Of a stretch of DNA of 64,000 bases, positions 49,132 through 58,866 are shown one piece after another. The notes beneath the pieces were generated by a model. It saw only the letters and a list, made by a program, of their open reading frames with translations. It was not told where the DNA came from and made no database searches. Position 1 is the stretch's first letter. The number at the start of each line of letters is the position of its first letter. The stretch lies in contig NZ_FOZE01000004.1 in the NCBI RefSeq assembly GCF_900113225.1, positions 62,001 through 126,000 of the forward strand, read 5' to 3'. Source of the stretch: Mitsuaria sp. PDC51. Its GTDB lineage: Bacteria; Pseudomonadota; Gammaproteobacteria; Burkholderiales; Burkholderiaceae_C. A program made the position numbers and the translations under genes.

Positions 49132-49890
49132 ATGCCGCCGACGCGACTCCTTGCCACCGCCTGCCTCGCCGCCGCGCCGCTGCTTTCCTTCGCCCAGGTC
49201 ACCGTCAAGAACGACGGCCAGTGGCGCGCCCTGTTCACCGCCGGCGCGAGCGTCTCCTCCGGCAACAGCGACTCGACCACCGTCAACCTGAGCGGCGAAG
49301 CCGTCAAGGCGAGCACCACCGACAAGCTCTCGCTCAACGGCCGTGCGATGTACCTCAAGGACGACGATTCGGACTCCGAGCAGCGCTACGCCTTCGGCGC
49401 GCATTACCAGCGCGATCTCACCGATCGCATCTTCGGTTTCGGCCAGTTCGACGCGCTCAAGGATGAGCCGGCCAACCTGTCCTCGCGGCTGTCGGTGGGC
49501 GGCGGCGCCGGTTACCACCTGATCAAGCGCGACGACCTGACCTGGGATGTCTCCGGCGGTCTCGGCTACACGCACGAGCGCTACGTCGCGCCCGCCATCG
49601 TCGATGGCGTCACCCGCAGCCGCTACGGCAACCTCGAGGTGCTGCTGGCCGAGGAGTCCAACCACAAGGTCTCCGACAACACGACGCTCAAGCAGCGACT
49701 CGCCTATCTGCCCGACCTGCGCAACAGCGGCGAGTACCGCGCGACCTTCGACGGCGGCCTGTCGGTCGCGATGACCAAGCGCCTGAGCTTGACCGCCACC
49801 GTCCAGCACCGCTACGACAGCAATCCCGGCGAAGGCCTCAAGAAGAACGACACGCTGTTCATCACCGGCGTGTCGTTCAGAATCGACTGA
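49132..49890 (+). CDS. DUF481 outer-membrane beta-barrel protein
   Basis: A 252-residue protein with a signal peptide of about 21 residues (cleavage AQV) and a DUF481 beta-barrel: alternating amphipathic strands, the SSGNSDSTTVNLSGEA start, and a C-terminal Phe-x-Ile-Asp ending like an outer-membrane insertion signal. AAGGA ribosome site. The function of DUF481 proteins is largely unknown. Convergent with the DUF6600-type gene, nine bases apart. Confidence 0.9.
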   Translation: MPPTRLLATACLAAAPLLSFAQVTVKNDGQWRALFTAGASVSSGNSDSTTVNLSGEAVKASTTDKLSLNGRAMYLKDDDSDSEQRYAFGAHYQRDLTDRIFGFGQFDALKDEPANLSSRLSVGGGAGYHLIKRDDLTWDVSGGLGYTHERYVAPAIVDGVTRSRYGNLEVLLAEESNHKVSDNTTLKQRLAYLPDLRNSGEYRATFDGGLSVAMTKRLSLTATVQHRYDSNPGEGLKKNDTLFITGVSFRID

Positions 49891-49899
49891 GCCCGGCGC

Positions 49900-51945
49900 T
49901 CAGCGTTCCATCTGGCGCGGGCCGGGTTCGCCGCGACCGCGCGGCGGTTCCGCACGCGGCGCCGGCGTTGGTGCCGGACGGGATGGCTCGGCGCGCGGTG
50001 CCGGCGCAGGCGCAGGCGATGCCGGGCGGGGGGCCTCCATGCGCGGTTGCGGCTGCGGCATCGGACGCGGCGCTTCCACGCGAGGCTGTTCCATCCGCGG
50101 CTGCGGACGCTCGAAGCGAGGCTGCTCGGCGCGCGGCGGCTCGAAGCGCGGGGACTCCACGCGCGGTTGCTCGATCCGCGCCGGCGGCGCCACGCGCACC
50201 GGATCCTGGCGTTCGGGCCCTTGCCAGTCGCGGCCACGGTGGCCCCAGTCGCCCCGGCCATTGCCGCGATCGTTACCACGATCGTTGCCATGGTCGTTGC
50301 GCTCGGCGCCGTCCTGGCCGCGCGGACGCCACGGATCCCGGTCACCTTCACGCCGCTCGGATGGACGCTGGACGTCCGGACCACGCTGCGGCACCACCGT
50401 CTGTGCCGCCGGTGACGGCACGGCCGTGGGCAGCTGGGGTCGGACGGTGGCCGCGTCGGGCTCCGGTCGGATCACGCCGCGCACTGGCCGGCTGTCGCCG
50501 GGGCGTGCGTCGCCGATGTTGTCCGGACGGCCATCGCCATTGCGGTCGAGGTAAGGCCGACCTTCGCGGCCATCGGGGCGGCCGTCTCGGTCGCGGTCGA
50601 TGAACGGCCGGCCGTCCGGGCGGCTGTCGGCCTGCCCGCCCGGCCGCGGCGGCCAGGAGCGCTGCGGCTGCAGCGCCGTGGCCGGCAGCGGCGCGGCCAC
50701 AGGCCGTTGCGTGAACAGGGCGCCATGCTCGCGTTCATGGCGGTAGTACGGCGGGCGTTCGCCCGGCCGGACGACGGTCGCGGGATTCGGCCCCGGATTG
50801 ACCCGGCGCCAATAGGCTTGGCTGTAGCGGTAGGACGGCGTCCACGCCTCGCGCGGCGCCAGCGGCACCCAGCCACCGTAGCGCGGCGGCGGCGGACGAC
50901 GTCCGCCCCCGACGACCACGCCGACCGAGATCCCCGGCCCCACCCAGCCCACCAGCGCCGGCGCGTAGGCCGGCCGGCGCACGTAGGGCCCCGGCACCCA
51001 GCACCAGCGGTCGCGCCAGTAGGCCCAGCGGCCGTAGTGGAAGGGCGCGAAGCCCCAGGGCATGTCGTCGACCCAGGTGTAGCCCCAGCGCGCGCTCCAC
51101 ACCCAGCGGCCGTAGCGGTACGGCGCCCAGTCGGCCACCACCACCGTCGGCACCCACACCGCGCCGTAGTCGGGGCTCTGCTCCCACGCGCCGTAGCGCG
51201 CCAGGTCCTCGGCGCCGGTCATCTCGGGCGAGACATAGGGCACAGGCGTGCCGCTACCCACCAGCGGCTGCGCGCCGAGGTCACGGTTGTCCTCGAGGAT
51301 CAGCCGCGCGAAGCCATCCTGCTGCAGCGGCTGGCGCTCGGTGCGCGGGCCGTTGTCCCACCAGAACTCCGCCTGCTCGTTCGTGCCCAGCCAGACCGGT
51401 TGCGCGTCGGTCGCGCGCGAGTCGAAACGCAGCTTGCCCTGCCAGGCCTGCGCCTCGCTGCCACGGTCCAGCTGCGAGATGCGGTACAGGCCCTCGCGCT
51501 CGAAGCCGAAGCGGCCCTCCAGCGTGCGCAGCGTCCATTCATCCGCCGACTCCTGGCCGCGCACGCGCAGCCCCACGCCGCCCTTGACGATCTGCACCGC
51601 GATGCGGGAATCGGCGAGCGCGTTGAACTCGATCTCGCTGCGCTGGTCCATCCACAGCGTCGCCGTCCCGATCGTCACCGTGGCGCCGCTGCCGTCGTCG
51701 GCGCGCAGGCGATCGCCCTCGCCGACGGTCTGGTTGCGGTGCATCTGCACCCATTCGCGCTCTTCGGCGTCGTACAGCCAGACGGTGCCGGTCATCTCGG
51801 CCAGTCGTCCGGCGCGGGCCGGGGGGTCCGCCCAGGCCGGCGCATGCGCCAGCGCCGCGGCCAGCGTGAGCAGCAGCATCGCCAGGGTCATCGGCCAACG
51901 CGCCCTCGGCACGCGGGCCGGCCATCGATTCAGGGACTCAGTCAT
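49900..51945 (-). CDS. DUF6600-type / FecR-like secreted protein with Ca-loop motifs and Pro-rich tail
   Basis: A 681-residue protein with a signal peptide (about 1-40, cleavage AWADPP). A FecR-like region follows (about 45-180, VWLYDAEEREWVQMHRNQTVGEGDRLR). Next comes a Tyr/Trp-rich DUF6600-type block (RYGRWVWSARWGYTWVDDMPWGFAPFHYGRW). Two EF-loop-like stretches, DRDRDGRPDG and DRNGDGRPD, lie near residues 450-480. The final 150 residues are Pro/Arg/Glu-rich repeats (RVE-P-R-F-E-P). GGAGG ribosome site. Function unknown; envelope location inferred. Confidence 0.8.
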   Translation of the reverse strand: MTESLNRWPARVPRARWPMTLAMLLLTLAAALAHAPAWADPPARAGRLAEMTGTVWLYDAEEREWVQMHRNQTVGEGDRLRADDGSGATVTIGTATLWMDQRSEIEFNALADSRIAVQIVKGGVGLRVRGQESADEWTLRTLEGRFGFEREGLYRISQLDRGSEAQAWQGKLRFDSRATDAQPVWLGTNEQAEFWWDNGPRTERQPLQQDGFARLILEDNRDLGAQPLVGSGTPVPYVSPEMTGAEDLARYGAWEQSPDYGAVWVPTVVVADWAPYRYGRWVWSARWGYTWVDDMPWGFAPFHYGRWAYWRDRWCWVPGPYVRRPAYAPALVGWVGPGISVGVVVGGGRRPPPPRYGGWVPLAPREAWTPSYRYSQAYWRRVNPGPNPATVVRPGERPPYYRHEREHGALFTQRPVAAPLPATALQPQRSWPPRPGGQADSRPDGRPFIDRDRDGRPDGREGRPYLDRNGDGRPDNIGDARPGDSRPVRGVIRPEPDAATVRPQLPTAVPSPAAQTVVPQRGPDVQRPSERREGDRDPWRPRGQDGAERNDHGNDRGNDRGNGRGDWGHRGRDWQGPERQDPVRVAPPARIEQPRVESPRFEPPRAEQPRFERPQPRMEQPRVEAPRPMPQPQPRMEAPRPASPAPAPAPRAEPSRPAPTPAPRAEPPRGRGEPGPRQMER

Positions 51946-52117
51946 GACCAGTAGCCTCCCCCGGAGGACGCCGGGGCTGCGGGACGCGGAGTTCCGCGAT
52001 CGTTTCTTAACGCGGCGACGACAAGCCGGTGCACGGATGCTTACAACTTGTCGCCCTGTTGCCGAACCGTCAATCGGGCAGCGTACACCTGCGCCGAGCG
52101 CCCGGCGCCGGGCCGCC

Positions 52118-52654
52118 TCAATCGTCGGTGTTCGGGTCCAGGCCCGGGAACAGGACCTCGGTGAAGCCGAAGCGGCTGAAGTCCTTGATCCGCATCGGAT
52201 AGAGCGTGCCCACCAGGTGGTCGCATTCATGCTGGACGACGCGGGCATGGAAGCCCTCGGCCTCGCGGTCGATCAGGCCGCCGAAGGCGTCGAAGCCGCG
52301 ATAGCGGATGCGGCTCAGCCGCGGCACCACGCCGCGCAGGCCCGGCACCGACAGGCAGCCTTCCCAACCCTCCTCGGTCTCGTCGGTCAGCGGCTCGATC
52401 GTCGGATTGATCAGCACCGTCATCGGCACCGGCGGCGCCTCCGGATAGCGCTCGTTGCGCTGGAAACCGAACACGACCACCTGCAGGTCCACGCCAATCT
52501 GCGGCGCGGCCAGGCCGGCGCCGTTGGCGGCCTTCATCGTGTCGAACATGTCCTCGAGCAGCGCGCGGAGCTCCGGCGTGTCGAAGGCCTCGACCGGCTG
52601 GGCATGGCGCAGCAGGCGGGGATCGCCCATCTTGAGAATCTCGCGAACGGCCAT
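52118..52654 (-). CDS. def: Peptide deformylase
   Basis: Removes the N-formyl group from new polypeptides. The 178-residue protein has all three family motifs: [18 protein letters not shown] with metal Cys100, and HECDH with His142 and His146. It is a second-type deformylase by its [22 protein letters not shown] region. Divergent from the MBL gene at 52751. Confidence 0.96.
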   Translation of the reverse strand: MAVREILKMGDPRLLRHAQPVEAFDTPELRALLEDMFDTMKAANGAGLAAPQIGVDLQVVVFGFQRNERYPEAPPVPMTVLINPTIEPLTDETEEGWEGCLSVPGLRGVVPRLSRIRYRGFDAFGGLIDREAEGFHARVVQHECDHLVGTLYPMRIKDFSRFGFTEVLFPGLDPNTDD

Positions 52655-52750
52655 GGCGGCTTCCTTTGCGGTGACATGCGGGCGACGGCGCCGGACGGCG
52701 GCATCGCGTAACCTGCGGGCCATTCTAAGAACCCGACCCGGAGACCTCCC

Positions 52751-53761
52751 GTGAGCGACAACACCGCCCTGCCCCCGGCCCCGGCATCGCTGCCGGCCTA
52801 CCTGGAAGCGCTCGGCCCCGGCCTCTATGCCGTGGACACCGCCTTCCAGCGCGACCACTTCGATGCCGCCTTCCTGGTCGTGGACGGCGGCCGGGCGGCC
52901 TTCATCGACACCGGCACGCGCCATGCGCTGCCGCGGCTGCTCGGCGCGCTGGAGGCGCTGGGCTTGCCGCGCGAGGCGGTGGACTGGGTGATCCCGACGC
53001 ACGTGCACCTGGACCACGCCGGCGGCGTCGGGCCGCTGATGGCGGCGCTGCCGTCGGCCACGATGCTGGTGCACCCGCGCGGGCTGCGGCACATGGTCGA
53101 TCCCTCGGCGCTGTGGGCCGGCGCGCTGGCCGTCTACGGCGAGGAAGAGATGCGCCGCTCCTACGGCGAACTGGTCGGTGTGCCGGAGTCGCGCGCCCAG
53201 GCCAGCAGCGACGAGCAGCGCATCGCCGTGGGCGCCCGCACGTTGCGGCTGATCGACACGCCGGGGCATGCGCGGCACCACCACTGCCTGTGGGACGAGA
53301 CCAGCGGCGGCTGGTTCACCGGCGACACCTTCGGCCTGTCCTACCGCGAGTTCGACGATCCCGAGCGGGGCGCCTGGATCCTGCCGACCAGCACGCCGGT
53401 GCAGTTCGAACCCGACGCGCTGCGCGACTCCATCCGCCGGATGATGGCGACGCGGCCGTCACGCATGTACCTGACGCACTACAGCGCCGTCGGCCGCGAT
53501 GCGGCGGACGTCGAGCGCCTGGCGGCGCTGCTGCTGTCGCAGATCGACGAGATGGTCGCGATCGCGAGCGGCCTGAAGGACGCGCCCGATCGGCATGCCG
53601 TGCTCAAGCGCGAACTGCTCGCGATGTTCCAGCGCCGGGTGCGCGAGCACCTCGGCGACCGGATGGCGCCCACGCGCGTGGCCGCGCTGCTGGCGATGGA
53701 CGTCGAGCTCAACGCCCAGGGACTGGGCGTGTGGCTGGACCGCCTCACGCGTCGAGGTTGA
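52751..53761 (+). CDS. MBL-fold metallo-hydrolase with intact zinc motif
   Basis: A 336-residue protein that starts at GTG. Unlike the two other MBL proteins in this window it keeps [10 protein letters not shown] and the further ligands in [13 protein letters not shown] and [12 protein letters not shown]-terminal helical extension (about 240-336) follows the fold. It overlaps the end of the convergent ntrC gene by 17 bases. Substrate unknown. Confidence 0.9.
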   Translation: MSDNTALPPAPASLPAYLEALGPGLYAVDTAFQRDHFDAAFLVVDGGRAAFIDTGTRHALPRLLGALEALGLPREAVDWVIPTHVHLDHAGGVGPLMAALPSATMLVHPRGLRHMVDPSALWAGALAVYGEEEMRRSYGELVGVPESRAQASSDEQRIAVGARTLRLIDTPGHARHHHCLWDETSGGWFTGDTFGLSYREFDDPERGAWILPTSTPVQFEPDALRDSIRRMMATRPSRMYLTHYSAVGRDAADVERLAALLLSQIDEMVAIASGLKDAPDRHAVLKRELLAMFQRRVREHLGDRMAPTRVAALLAMDVELNAQGLGVWLDRLTRRG

Positions 53762-55238
53762 GCTCCTGGATCTTGCGCGTGATGGTGTTGCGGCCGATGC
53801 CCAGCTTCTGAGCGGCCTCGATGCGGCGGCCGCGGGTCAGGTCCAGCGCGGTCAGGATCAGGCTGGCCTCGAAGCGGCGGGTCAGCACGTCCCAGACGTT
53901 GGGCTCGCCGGCGGCAAGCAGCCGGCGCGCCTCGCGCGCCATCTCGGCGATCCAGGCGTCGGGCGACGGCGGGATCGGGACGGCCGGCAGCGGCAGCGGT
54001 GCCGCCGCGCCGGCACCGGTCAGGCCGCTCGCAAGCGGCACCACCTCGGCCGAGAGCCCGCCCGATGGCGCCGCGTGCGCGCCCGGCGTCGCGAGCAGCT
54101 CCTGCGGCAGGTCCTTGGCCTCGACCACCAGGCTGGGTGCCATCACGCTCAGCCAGTGGCAGATGTTCTCCAGCTGCCGCACGTTGCCCGGGAAGTCGAA
54201 ACCGACCAGGCGCTGCAGCGCCGCCTCGGACAGCCGCTTCGGCTCGACGCCGAGCTCGCCCGCGCTGCGCTGCAGGAAGTAGCGCGCCAGCAGCGGCACG
54301 TCCTCGCGGCGCTCGCGCAGCGGCGGCAGCCGCAGGCGGATCACGTTCAGGCGGTGGAACAGGTCCTCGCGGAAGCGGCCTTCCTTGACCAGCGTCTCCA
54401 GGTTCTGGTGCGTGGCCGCGACGACGCGCACATTGGCCTTCTGCGGGCTGTGGCCGCCGACGCGATAGAACTGGCCATCGGACAGCACGCGCAGCAGCCG
54501 CGTCTGCAGGTCCAGCGGCATGTCGCCGATCTCGTCGAGGAAGAGCGTGCCGCCCTCGGCCTGCTCGAAGCGGCCGCGCCGCGTCGCCTGCGCGCCGGTG
54601 AACGCGCCGCGCTCATGGCCGAAGAGTTCCGACTCCAGCAGGTCCTTGGGGATCGCCGCGGTGTTGATCGCGACGAACGGTCCTTCCGCGCGCGGGCTGT
54701 GCTTGTGCAGCGCACGCGCCACCAGTTCCTTGCCCGAGCCCGACTCGCCGGTGATCAACACCGTCACGTGGCTCTGGCTCAGGCGGCCGATCGCGCGGAA
54801 GACATCCTGCATCGCCGGCGCCTGGCCCAGCATCTCGGGCATCTGCACCTGCTCGGCCTCGCCGACCGCCTCGCGCTGGCTCTCCTCCTGCGCGCGCCGG
54901 ATCAGCTCGACCGCGCGCGGCAGGTCGAAGGGCTTGGGCAGGTATTCGAAGGCCCCGCCCTGGAAGGCGCTGACCGCGCTGTCCAGGTCCGAGTAGGCCG
55001 TCATGATGATCACCGGCAGACCCGGCAGCTGCTTCTTGACCGTGGTCAACAGCTCCAGGCCGGAGCCGCCCGGCATGCGGATGTCCGACACCAGCACTTG
55101 CGGTGTGTCGTCCTCCAGCGCCGCCAGCACGTCGCGCGTCTGGCTGAAGCTGCGCACCGGCAGCCCTTCGCGCGTCAGCGCCTTCTCGAGAACAAAACGG
55201 ATCGAATGGTCGTCGTCAACAATCCAGATCGACTTCAT
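53745..55238 (-). CDS. ntrC: Nitrogen regulation response regulator NtrC
   Basis: A 497-residue activator of sigma-54 promoters under nitrogen limitation. The receiver carries D52 ([10 protein letters not shown]); the AAA+ domain has GESGSGKE, the canonical GAFTGA loop (ERGAFTGAQ) and [13 protein letters not shown]; the C-terminal Fis-type helix ends [27 protein letters not shown] in the genome. Immediately downstream of ntrB. Its stop region overlaps a convergent gene. Confidence 0.98.
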   Translation of the reverse strand: MKSIWIVDDDHSIRFVLEKALTREGLPVRSFSQTRDVLAALEDDTPQVLVSDIRMPGGSGLELLTTVKKQLPGLPVIIMTAYSDLDSAVSAFQGGAFEYLPKPFDLPRAVELIRRAQEESQREAVGEAEQVQMPEMLGQAPAMQDVFRAIGRLSQSHVTVLITGESGSGKELVARALHKHSPRAEGPFVAINTAAIPKDLLESELFGHERGAFTGAQATRRGRFEQAEGGTLFLDEIGDMPLDLQTRLLRVLSDGQFYRVGGHSPQKANVRVVAATHQNLETLVKEGRFREDLFHRLNVIRLRLPPLRERREDVPLLARYFLQRSAGELGVEPKRLSEAALQRLVGFDFPGNVRQLENICHWLSVMAPSLVVEAKDLPQELLATPGAHAAPSGGLSAEVVPLASGLTGAGAAAPLPLPAVPIPPSPDAWIAEMAREARRLLAAGEPNVWDVLTRRFEASLILTALDLTRGRRIEAAQKLGIGRNTITRKIQELNLDA

Positions 55239-55280
55239 CTATGGCTCCCCTTTTCCCCGTTGTCGACTTGTGGCCGCGGC

Positions 55281-56384
55281 TCAGGGCAAAGGCAGGGTGA
55301 TTCGGAAATCGGTCCGGCCCGGCTGGCTGTCGCAGTCGATCATCCCCTGGTGCTGTTGGGCGATCGTCTGCGCCAGCGTCAACCCGAGACCGGAACCGCC
55401 ATCCCTCCCTGAAACCAGCGGAAAGAAGATGCGGTCCTTGATCTCCTCGGGCACGCCCGGGCCGTTGTCCTCGACATGCAATTCCAATGCCAAGCGCCAG
55501 CGCTGCTTGCCGATCGTCACTTGCCGGGCCACTCGCGTGCGCAGGGCGATGACCGCGTCGCCGGCGGCGATGCGCTCGTGCAGCGCCTGCGCCGCGTTCT
55601 GGACGATGTTGAGCACCGCCTGGATCAGCTGCTCGCGGTCGCCGCGGAAGTCGGGCAGCGAGATGTCGTAGTCGCGCTGCAGCGTCAGCCCGCGCGGGTA
55701 CTGCGCCAGCACCAGCGAGCGCACCCGCTCGCAGATCTCGTGGATGTTGACGTCGCCCACCACCTGCGCGCGCCGGTGCGGCGCCAGCAGCCGGTCCACC
55801 AGCGACTGCAGCCGGTCGGCCTCGTGGATGATGACCTCGGTGTATTCCTCGAGCTCGCCCCACAGGTCGGTGGGCTGCAGCTCCAGCGCCAGCAGCTGCG
55901 CCGCGCCGCGGATGCCGCCCAGCGGGTTCTTGATCTCGTGCGCCAGGTTGCGCGTCAGTTCCTTGATCGAGTGGACCTGGTCGAGGTTGCGCTCCTCGCG
56001 GTCCTGGCGCGTCTGCTGCGCGTTCTCGATCAGCTCGATCACCAGCCGCTGCGGATCGTCCGTCTGGCTGACGATGACGTGCACCGGCAGCAGGTCGTCA
56101 TGGGTGCGCGGCCCGCGGCGGATGGTCGCGTCGAAGCGCGAGCTGGAGAAGGCGTTGCGGCTGACTTCCTCCAGCGCCTCGACCAGGCGGCCGGTGTCGG
56201 TGAACCACTCCAGCAGGTTGCTGCCCTGCACCGCGCGGCGCGGCAGGTTGAACAGCGTCTCGACCGCGGTGTTGGCGAACTCGCAGGTGCCGTCGGGACG
56301 GACCACGGCGACCAGCGTCGCCAGGAGATCGAAGCACGCGAACGGCTCGTCGGGTGAAACGGGGGTAACGGGTTTGGGATTCAT
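55281..56384 (-). CDS. ntrB: Nitrogen regulation sensor kinase NtrB
   Basis: A 367-residue cytoplasmic kinase with an N-terminal PAS domain (about 15-125), phospho-acceptor H149 in NLAHEIKNPLGGIRGAAQLL, N-box VLNIVQNAAQAL and G2 box GSGLGLTLAQTI. It should phosphorylate NtrC, controlled by PII. It lies 42 bases before ntrC, and has an NtrC-like site just upstream. Confidence 0.97.
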   Translation of the reverse strand: MNPKPVTPVSPDEPFACFDLLATLVAVVRPDGTCEFANTAVETLFNLPRRAVQGSNLLEWFTDTGRLVEALEEVSRNAFSSSRFDATIRRGPRTHDDLLPVHVIVSQTDDPQRLVIELIENAQQTRQDREERNLDQVHSIKELTRNLAHEIKNPLGGIRGAAQLLALELQPTDLWGELEEYTEVIIHEADRLQSLVDRLLAPHRRAQVVGDVNIHEICERVRSLVLAQYPRGLTLQRDYDISLPDFRGDREQLIQAVLNIVQNAAQALHERIAAGDAVIALRTRVARQVTIGKQRWRLALELHVEDNGPGVPEEIKDRIFFPLVSGRDGGSGLGLTLAQTIAQQHQGMIDCDSQPGRTDFRITLPLP

Positions 56385-56424
56385 GCGGTGTCGCCCTCGT
56401 CGCCGTCGTCGCCAATGACGCGCG

Positions 56425-56439
56425 ACACCGCGGCGGTGC
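56425..56439. promoter_or_regulatory. NtrC-box candidate upstream of ntrB
   Basis: ACACC-N5-GGTGC differs from the NtrC consensus GCACC-N5-GGTGC at one base. It lies about 40 bases before the ntrB ATG, suited to NtrC repressing its own operon, as at glnLp in enteric bacteria. Confidence 0.5.
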
Positions 56440-56456
56440 GCCCCGCCGATCCCCGT

Positions 56457-56987
56457 TCAGAGGTTGGGCGGCGGCAGCTTCGCGAGCTCGCGCTTGATGG
56501 CCTGGACGTCGGCCTCCTGGCGCGAGACGGAGGCCTTGAGCTCGGTCGTGCGGTCCAGGTATTTCTGGTAGTTGCGCTCGTCGCCACGGCGCTCGGGCTG
56601 GCCGTTGTTGTACTCCTGCTGGAGCTTGGCGAGCTTGCCTTCGGCTTCGCGCAGTTCCTGCTCGAGGATGCGGCGGCGATCGTCGTCGCGCACGCGCTGG
56701 TCCTTGGCATCGACCTTGAGGTCACCTTGCGTCCCCGAGGCCGACACCGTCGGCGTACGCGGCTTGACCGGCGCGATCACCGAGATCGGCGTGCCCTCGA
56801 TGCTGCGGCAGCCCTTCTCGGCGGCCTCCTTCGCGGACAGCGCGTCGGTGTACAGCACCGGCGGTCCGGGGCAGCGGTACACCACGCCCTGCGCCCCGGC
56901 AGAACCGGCGGCCATGGCCGCCATCGCGACCAGCACCAGCGCCGGCCATCCCCGTCCCACCCGCTTCTTCTGCAGCGTCATCTGCAT
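56457..56987 (-). CDS. DUF4124 domain protein, secreted
   Basis: A 176-residue protein with a signal peptide (about 1-33, AGAQG), a DUF4124 region (VVYRCPGPPVLYTDALSAKEAAEKGCRSIEG) with two Cys, and a C-terminal coiled coil rich in Glu/Lys/Arg (about 100-170). It sits between glnA and ntrB, an arrangement I know from other betaproteobacteria. No enzymatic residue is apparent. Confidence 0.9.
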   Translation of the reverse strand: MQMTLQKKRVGRGWPALVLVAMAAMAAGSAGAQGVVYRCPGPPVLYTDALSAKEAAEKGCRSIEGTPISVIAPVKPRTPTVSASGTQGDLKVDAKDQRVRDDDRRRILEQELREAEGKLAKLQQEYNNGQPERRGDERNYQKYLDRTTELKASVSRQEADVQAIKRELAKLPPPNL

Positions 56988-57115
56988 TCCCTGCTTCCAA
57001 CTGACCAGAGCCGGGAGGCATTGTGACGCAATCGGTCGCCGATGGGCATGGCGCCATGCGGAAGCGCTGTTGCCAGGTGTAGGGCTGTGGAACGTCGGAC
57101 ACGGCGCGGCAAAGG

Positions 57116-57140
57116 AAAAGGGACGGCCATGGCCGTCCCT
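57116..57140 (-). terminator. Rho-independent terminator of glnA
   Basis: A 22-base perfect palindrome AGGGACGGCCATGGCCGTCCCT at 57119-57140 is followed, on the minus strand, by a TTTTCC run. It lies about 70 bases after the glnA stop and separates glnA from DUF4124-ntrBC. Confidence 0.85.
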
Positions 57141-57206
57141 GCGCGCGGTGGCAAGCGTGCGGAGCGGGCCGTGCCTGGGCGGTCATGGCGCGCTCCGCGC
57201 TTGCGA

Positions 57207-58628
57207 TCACAGCGAGTAGTACATGTCGAACTCGACCGGGTGGGTGGTCATGCGGAAGCGCTGGACTTCCTGCATCTTCAGCTCGATGTAGGCATCGATG
57301 AAGCTGTCGGTGAACACGCCGCCCTTGGTCAGGAACGCGCGGTCCTTGTCCAGATACTCCAGCGCCTGGTCCAGCGAGTGGCAGACGGTCGGGATCTTCG
57401 CGTCTTCTTCCGGCGGCAGGTGGTACAGGTCCTTCGTGGCGGCTTCGCCCGGATGGATCTTGTTCTCGACGCCGTCCAGGCCCGCCATCAGCAGCGCGGC
57501 GAAGCACAGGTAGGGGTTGGCCGAGGGATCCGGGAAGCGCGCCTCGATGCGGCGGCCCTTCGGGTTGGCGACGTAGGGGATGCGGATCGAGGCCGAGCGG
57601 TTCTTGGCCGAGTAGGCCAGCTTCACCGGGGCTTCGAAGCCGGGCACCAGGCGCTTGTACGAGTTGGTGCCGGGGTTGGTGATGGCATTGAGCGCGCGGG
57701 CGTGCTTGATGATGCCGCCGATGTAGTACAGCGCGAAGTCGCTCAGGCCCGCGTAGCCGTCACCGGCGAACAGGTTCTTGCCGTCCTTCCAGACCGACTG
57801 GTGCACGTGCATGCCCGAGCCGTTGTCGCCGACGATGGGCTTCGGCATGAAGGTGGCCGTCTTGCCGTAGGCGTGCGCGACGTTCTGGATGATGTACTTC
57901 TGCAGCTGCAGCCAGTCGGCGCGTTGCACCAGCGAGCTGAACTTGGTGCCGATCTCCATCTGGCCGGCGTTGGCGACCTCGTGGTGGTGGACTTCGACGG
58001 GGATGCCCATCTGTTCCAGGATCAGGCACATCTCCGAGCGCATGTCCTGGCCGCTGTCGACCGGGGGCACCGGGAAGTAGCCGCCCTTGACGGTGGGACG
58101 GTAGCCGCTGTTGCCGTGCTCGTAGTCCTTGCCGGTGTTCCAGGCGGCTTCTTCCGATTCGATCTTCACGAACGAGCCGGACATGTCCACGTTCCAGCGC
58201 ACGCTGTCGAAGATGAAGAACTCGGGTTCCGGACCGAAGTAGGCGGTGTCGCCCAGGCCGGAGGACTTCAGGTAGGCCTCGGCGCGACGGGCCAGCGAGC
58301 GCGGGTCGCGCTCATAGGCCTTGCCGTCGGTCGGGTCGATGACGTCGCAGGACAGGATCAGCGTCGGCTCTTCGAAGAAGGGGTCGATGTTGGCCGTGTT
58401 CGGATCCGGGATCAGCAGCATGTCCGAGGCTTCGATGCCCTTCCAGCCGGCGATCGAGGAGCCATCGAAGGCATGGCCCGACTGGAACTTGTCCTCGTCG
58501 AAATGGGAGACGGGCACGGTCACGTGCTGCTCTTTGCCGCGGGTGTCGGTGAAGCGGAAGTCGACGAACTTGACTTCGTGCTCCTTCACCATGTTCATCA
58601 CGTCGGCGACGGTCTTGGTGGCCATCAA
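57207..58628 (-). CDS. glnA: Glutamine synthetase type I
   Basis: Makes glutamine from glutamate, ammonia and ATP. The 473-residue subunit begins with the helical [20 protein letters not shown] block, has GSSIAGW, the metal/ATP-site blocks EPEFFIFD and [15 protein letters not shown], and the adenylylation Tyr402 in [10 protein letters not shown], so it is the GSI-beta class controlled by GlnE. Preceded by a sigma-54 promoter and NtrC boxes. Confidence 0.99.
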   Translation of the reverse strand: MMATKTVADVMNMVKEHEVKFVDFRFTDTRGKEQHVTVPVSHFDEDKFQSGHAFDGSSIAGWKGIEASDMLLIPDPNTANIDPFFEEPTLILSCDVIDPTDGKAYERDPRSLARRAEAYLKSSGLGDTAYFGPEPEFFIFDSVRWNVDMSGSFVKIESEEAAWNTGKDYEHGNSGYRPTVKGGYFPVPPVDSGQDMRSEMCLILEQMGIPVEVHHHEVANAGQMEIGTKFSSLVQRADWLQLQKYIIQNVAHAYGKTATFMPKPIVGDNGSGMHVHQSVWKDGKNLFAGDGYAGLSDFALYYIGGIIKHARALNAITNPGTNSYKRLVPGFEAPVKLAYSAKNRSASIRIPYVANPKGRRIEARFPDPSANPYLCFAALLMAGLDGVENKIHPGEAATKDLYHLPPEEDAKIPTVCHSLDQALEYLDKDRAFLTKGGVFTDSFIDAYIELKMQEVQRFRMTTHPVEFDMYYSL

Positions 58629-58692
58629 TCACTCCTAGGGGGGCTGGATGAGAAAGAAAGAGTCGTGGGGCTTCGGCCCAGCGCGGACGATT

Positions 58693-58709
58693 TAGCAGTT
58701 TGCATGCCA
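58693..58709 (-). promoter_or_regulatory. Sigma-54 promoter of glnA
   Basis: On the minus strand: TGGCATG, CAAA, CTGCT. GG and GC are correctly spaced; 14 of 16 positions agree with the consensus or are free. It lies about 65 bases before the glnA ATG. Confidence 0.7.
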
Positions 58710-58734
58710 GCGGATGGCAATCCGGTGACAGCCA

Positions 58735-58751
58735 GGCGCCAGACCGGTGCA
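58735..58751 (-). promoter_or_regulatory. NtrC-box candidate, glnA-proximal
   Basis: Minus-strand TGCACC-GGTCT-GGCGCC: a full left half and a four-of-six right half. It is about 26 bases upstream of the -24 element, so it is at most a weaker, second site. Confidence 0.45.
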
Positions 58752-58866
58752 TGAGGCGCAAGCCCTTGATGCCGAACGCGCCACCCGAGGGCAATGCCCG
58801 TCGTTCAGAGCGCAGCGACGCCTGGGCGATCTCCGCCTGATCCGGACCGAAGCCCGAATCGGTGCA

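Noticed and set aside
51946-52248. N-terminal extension of the DUF6600-type gene to 52248
   Set aside because: Start at 51945 has a GGAGG ribosome site and a signal peptide; the extension has neither and overlaps def.
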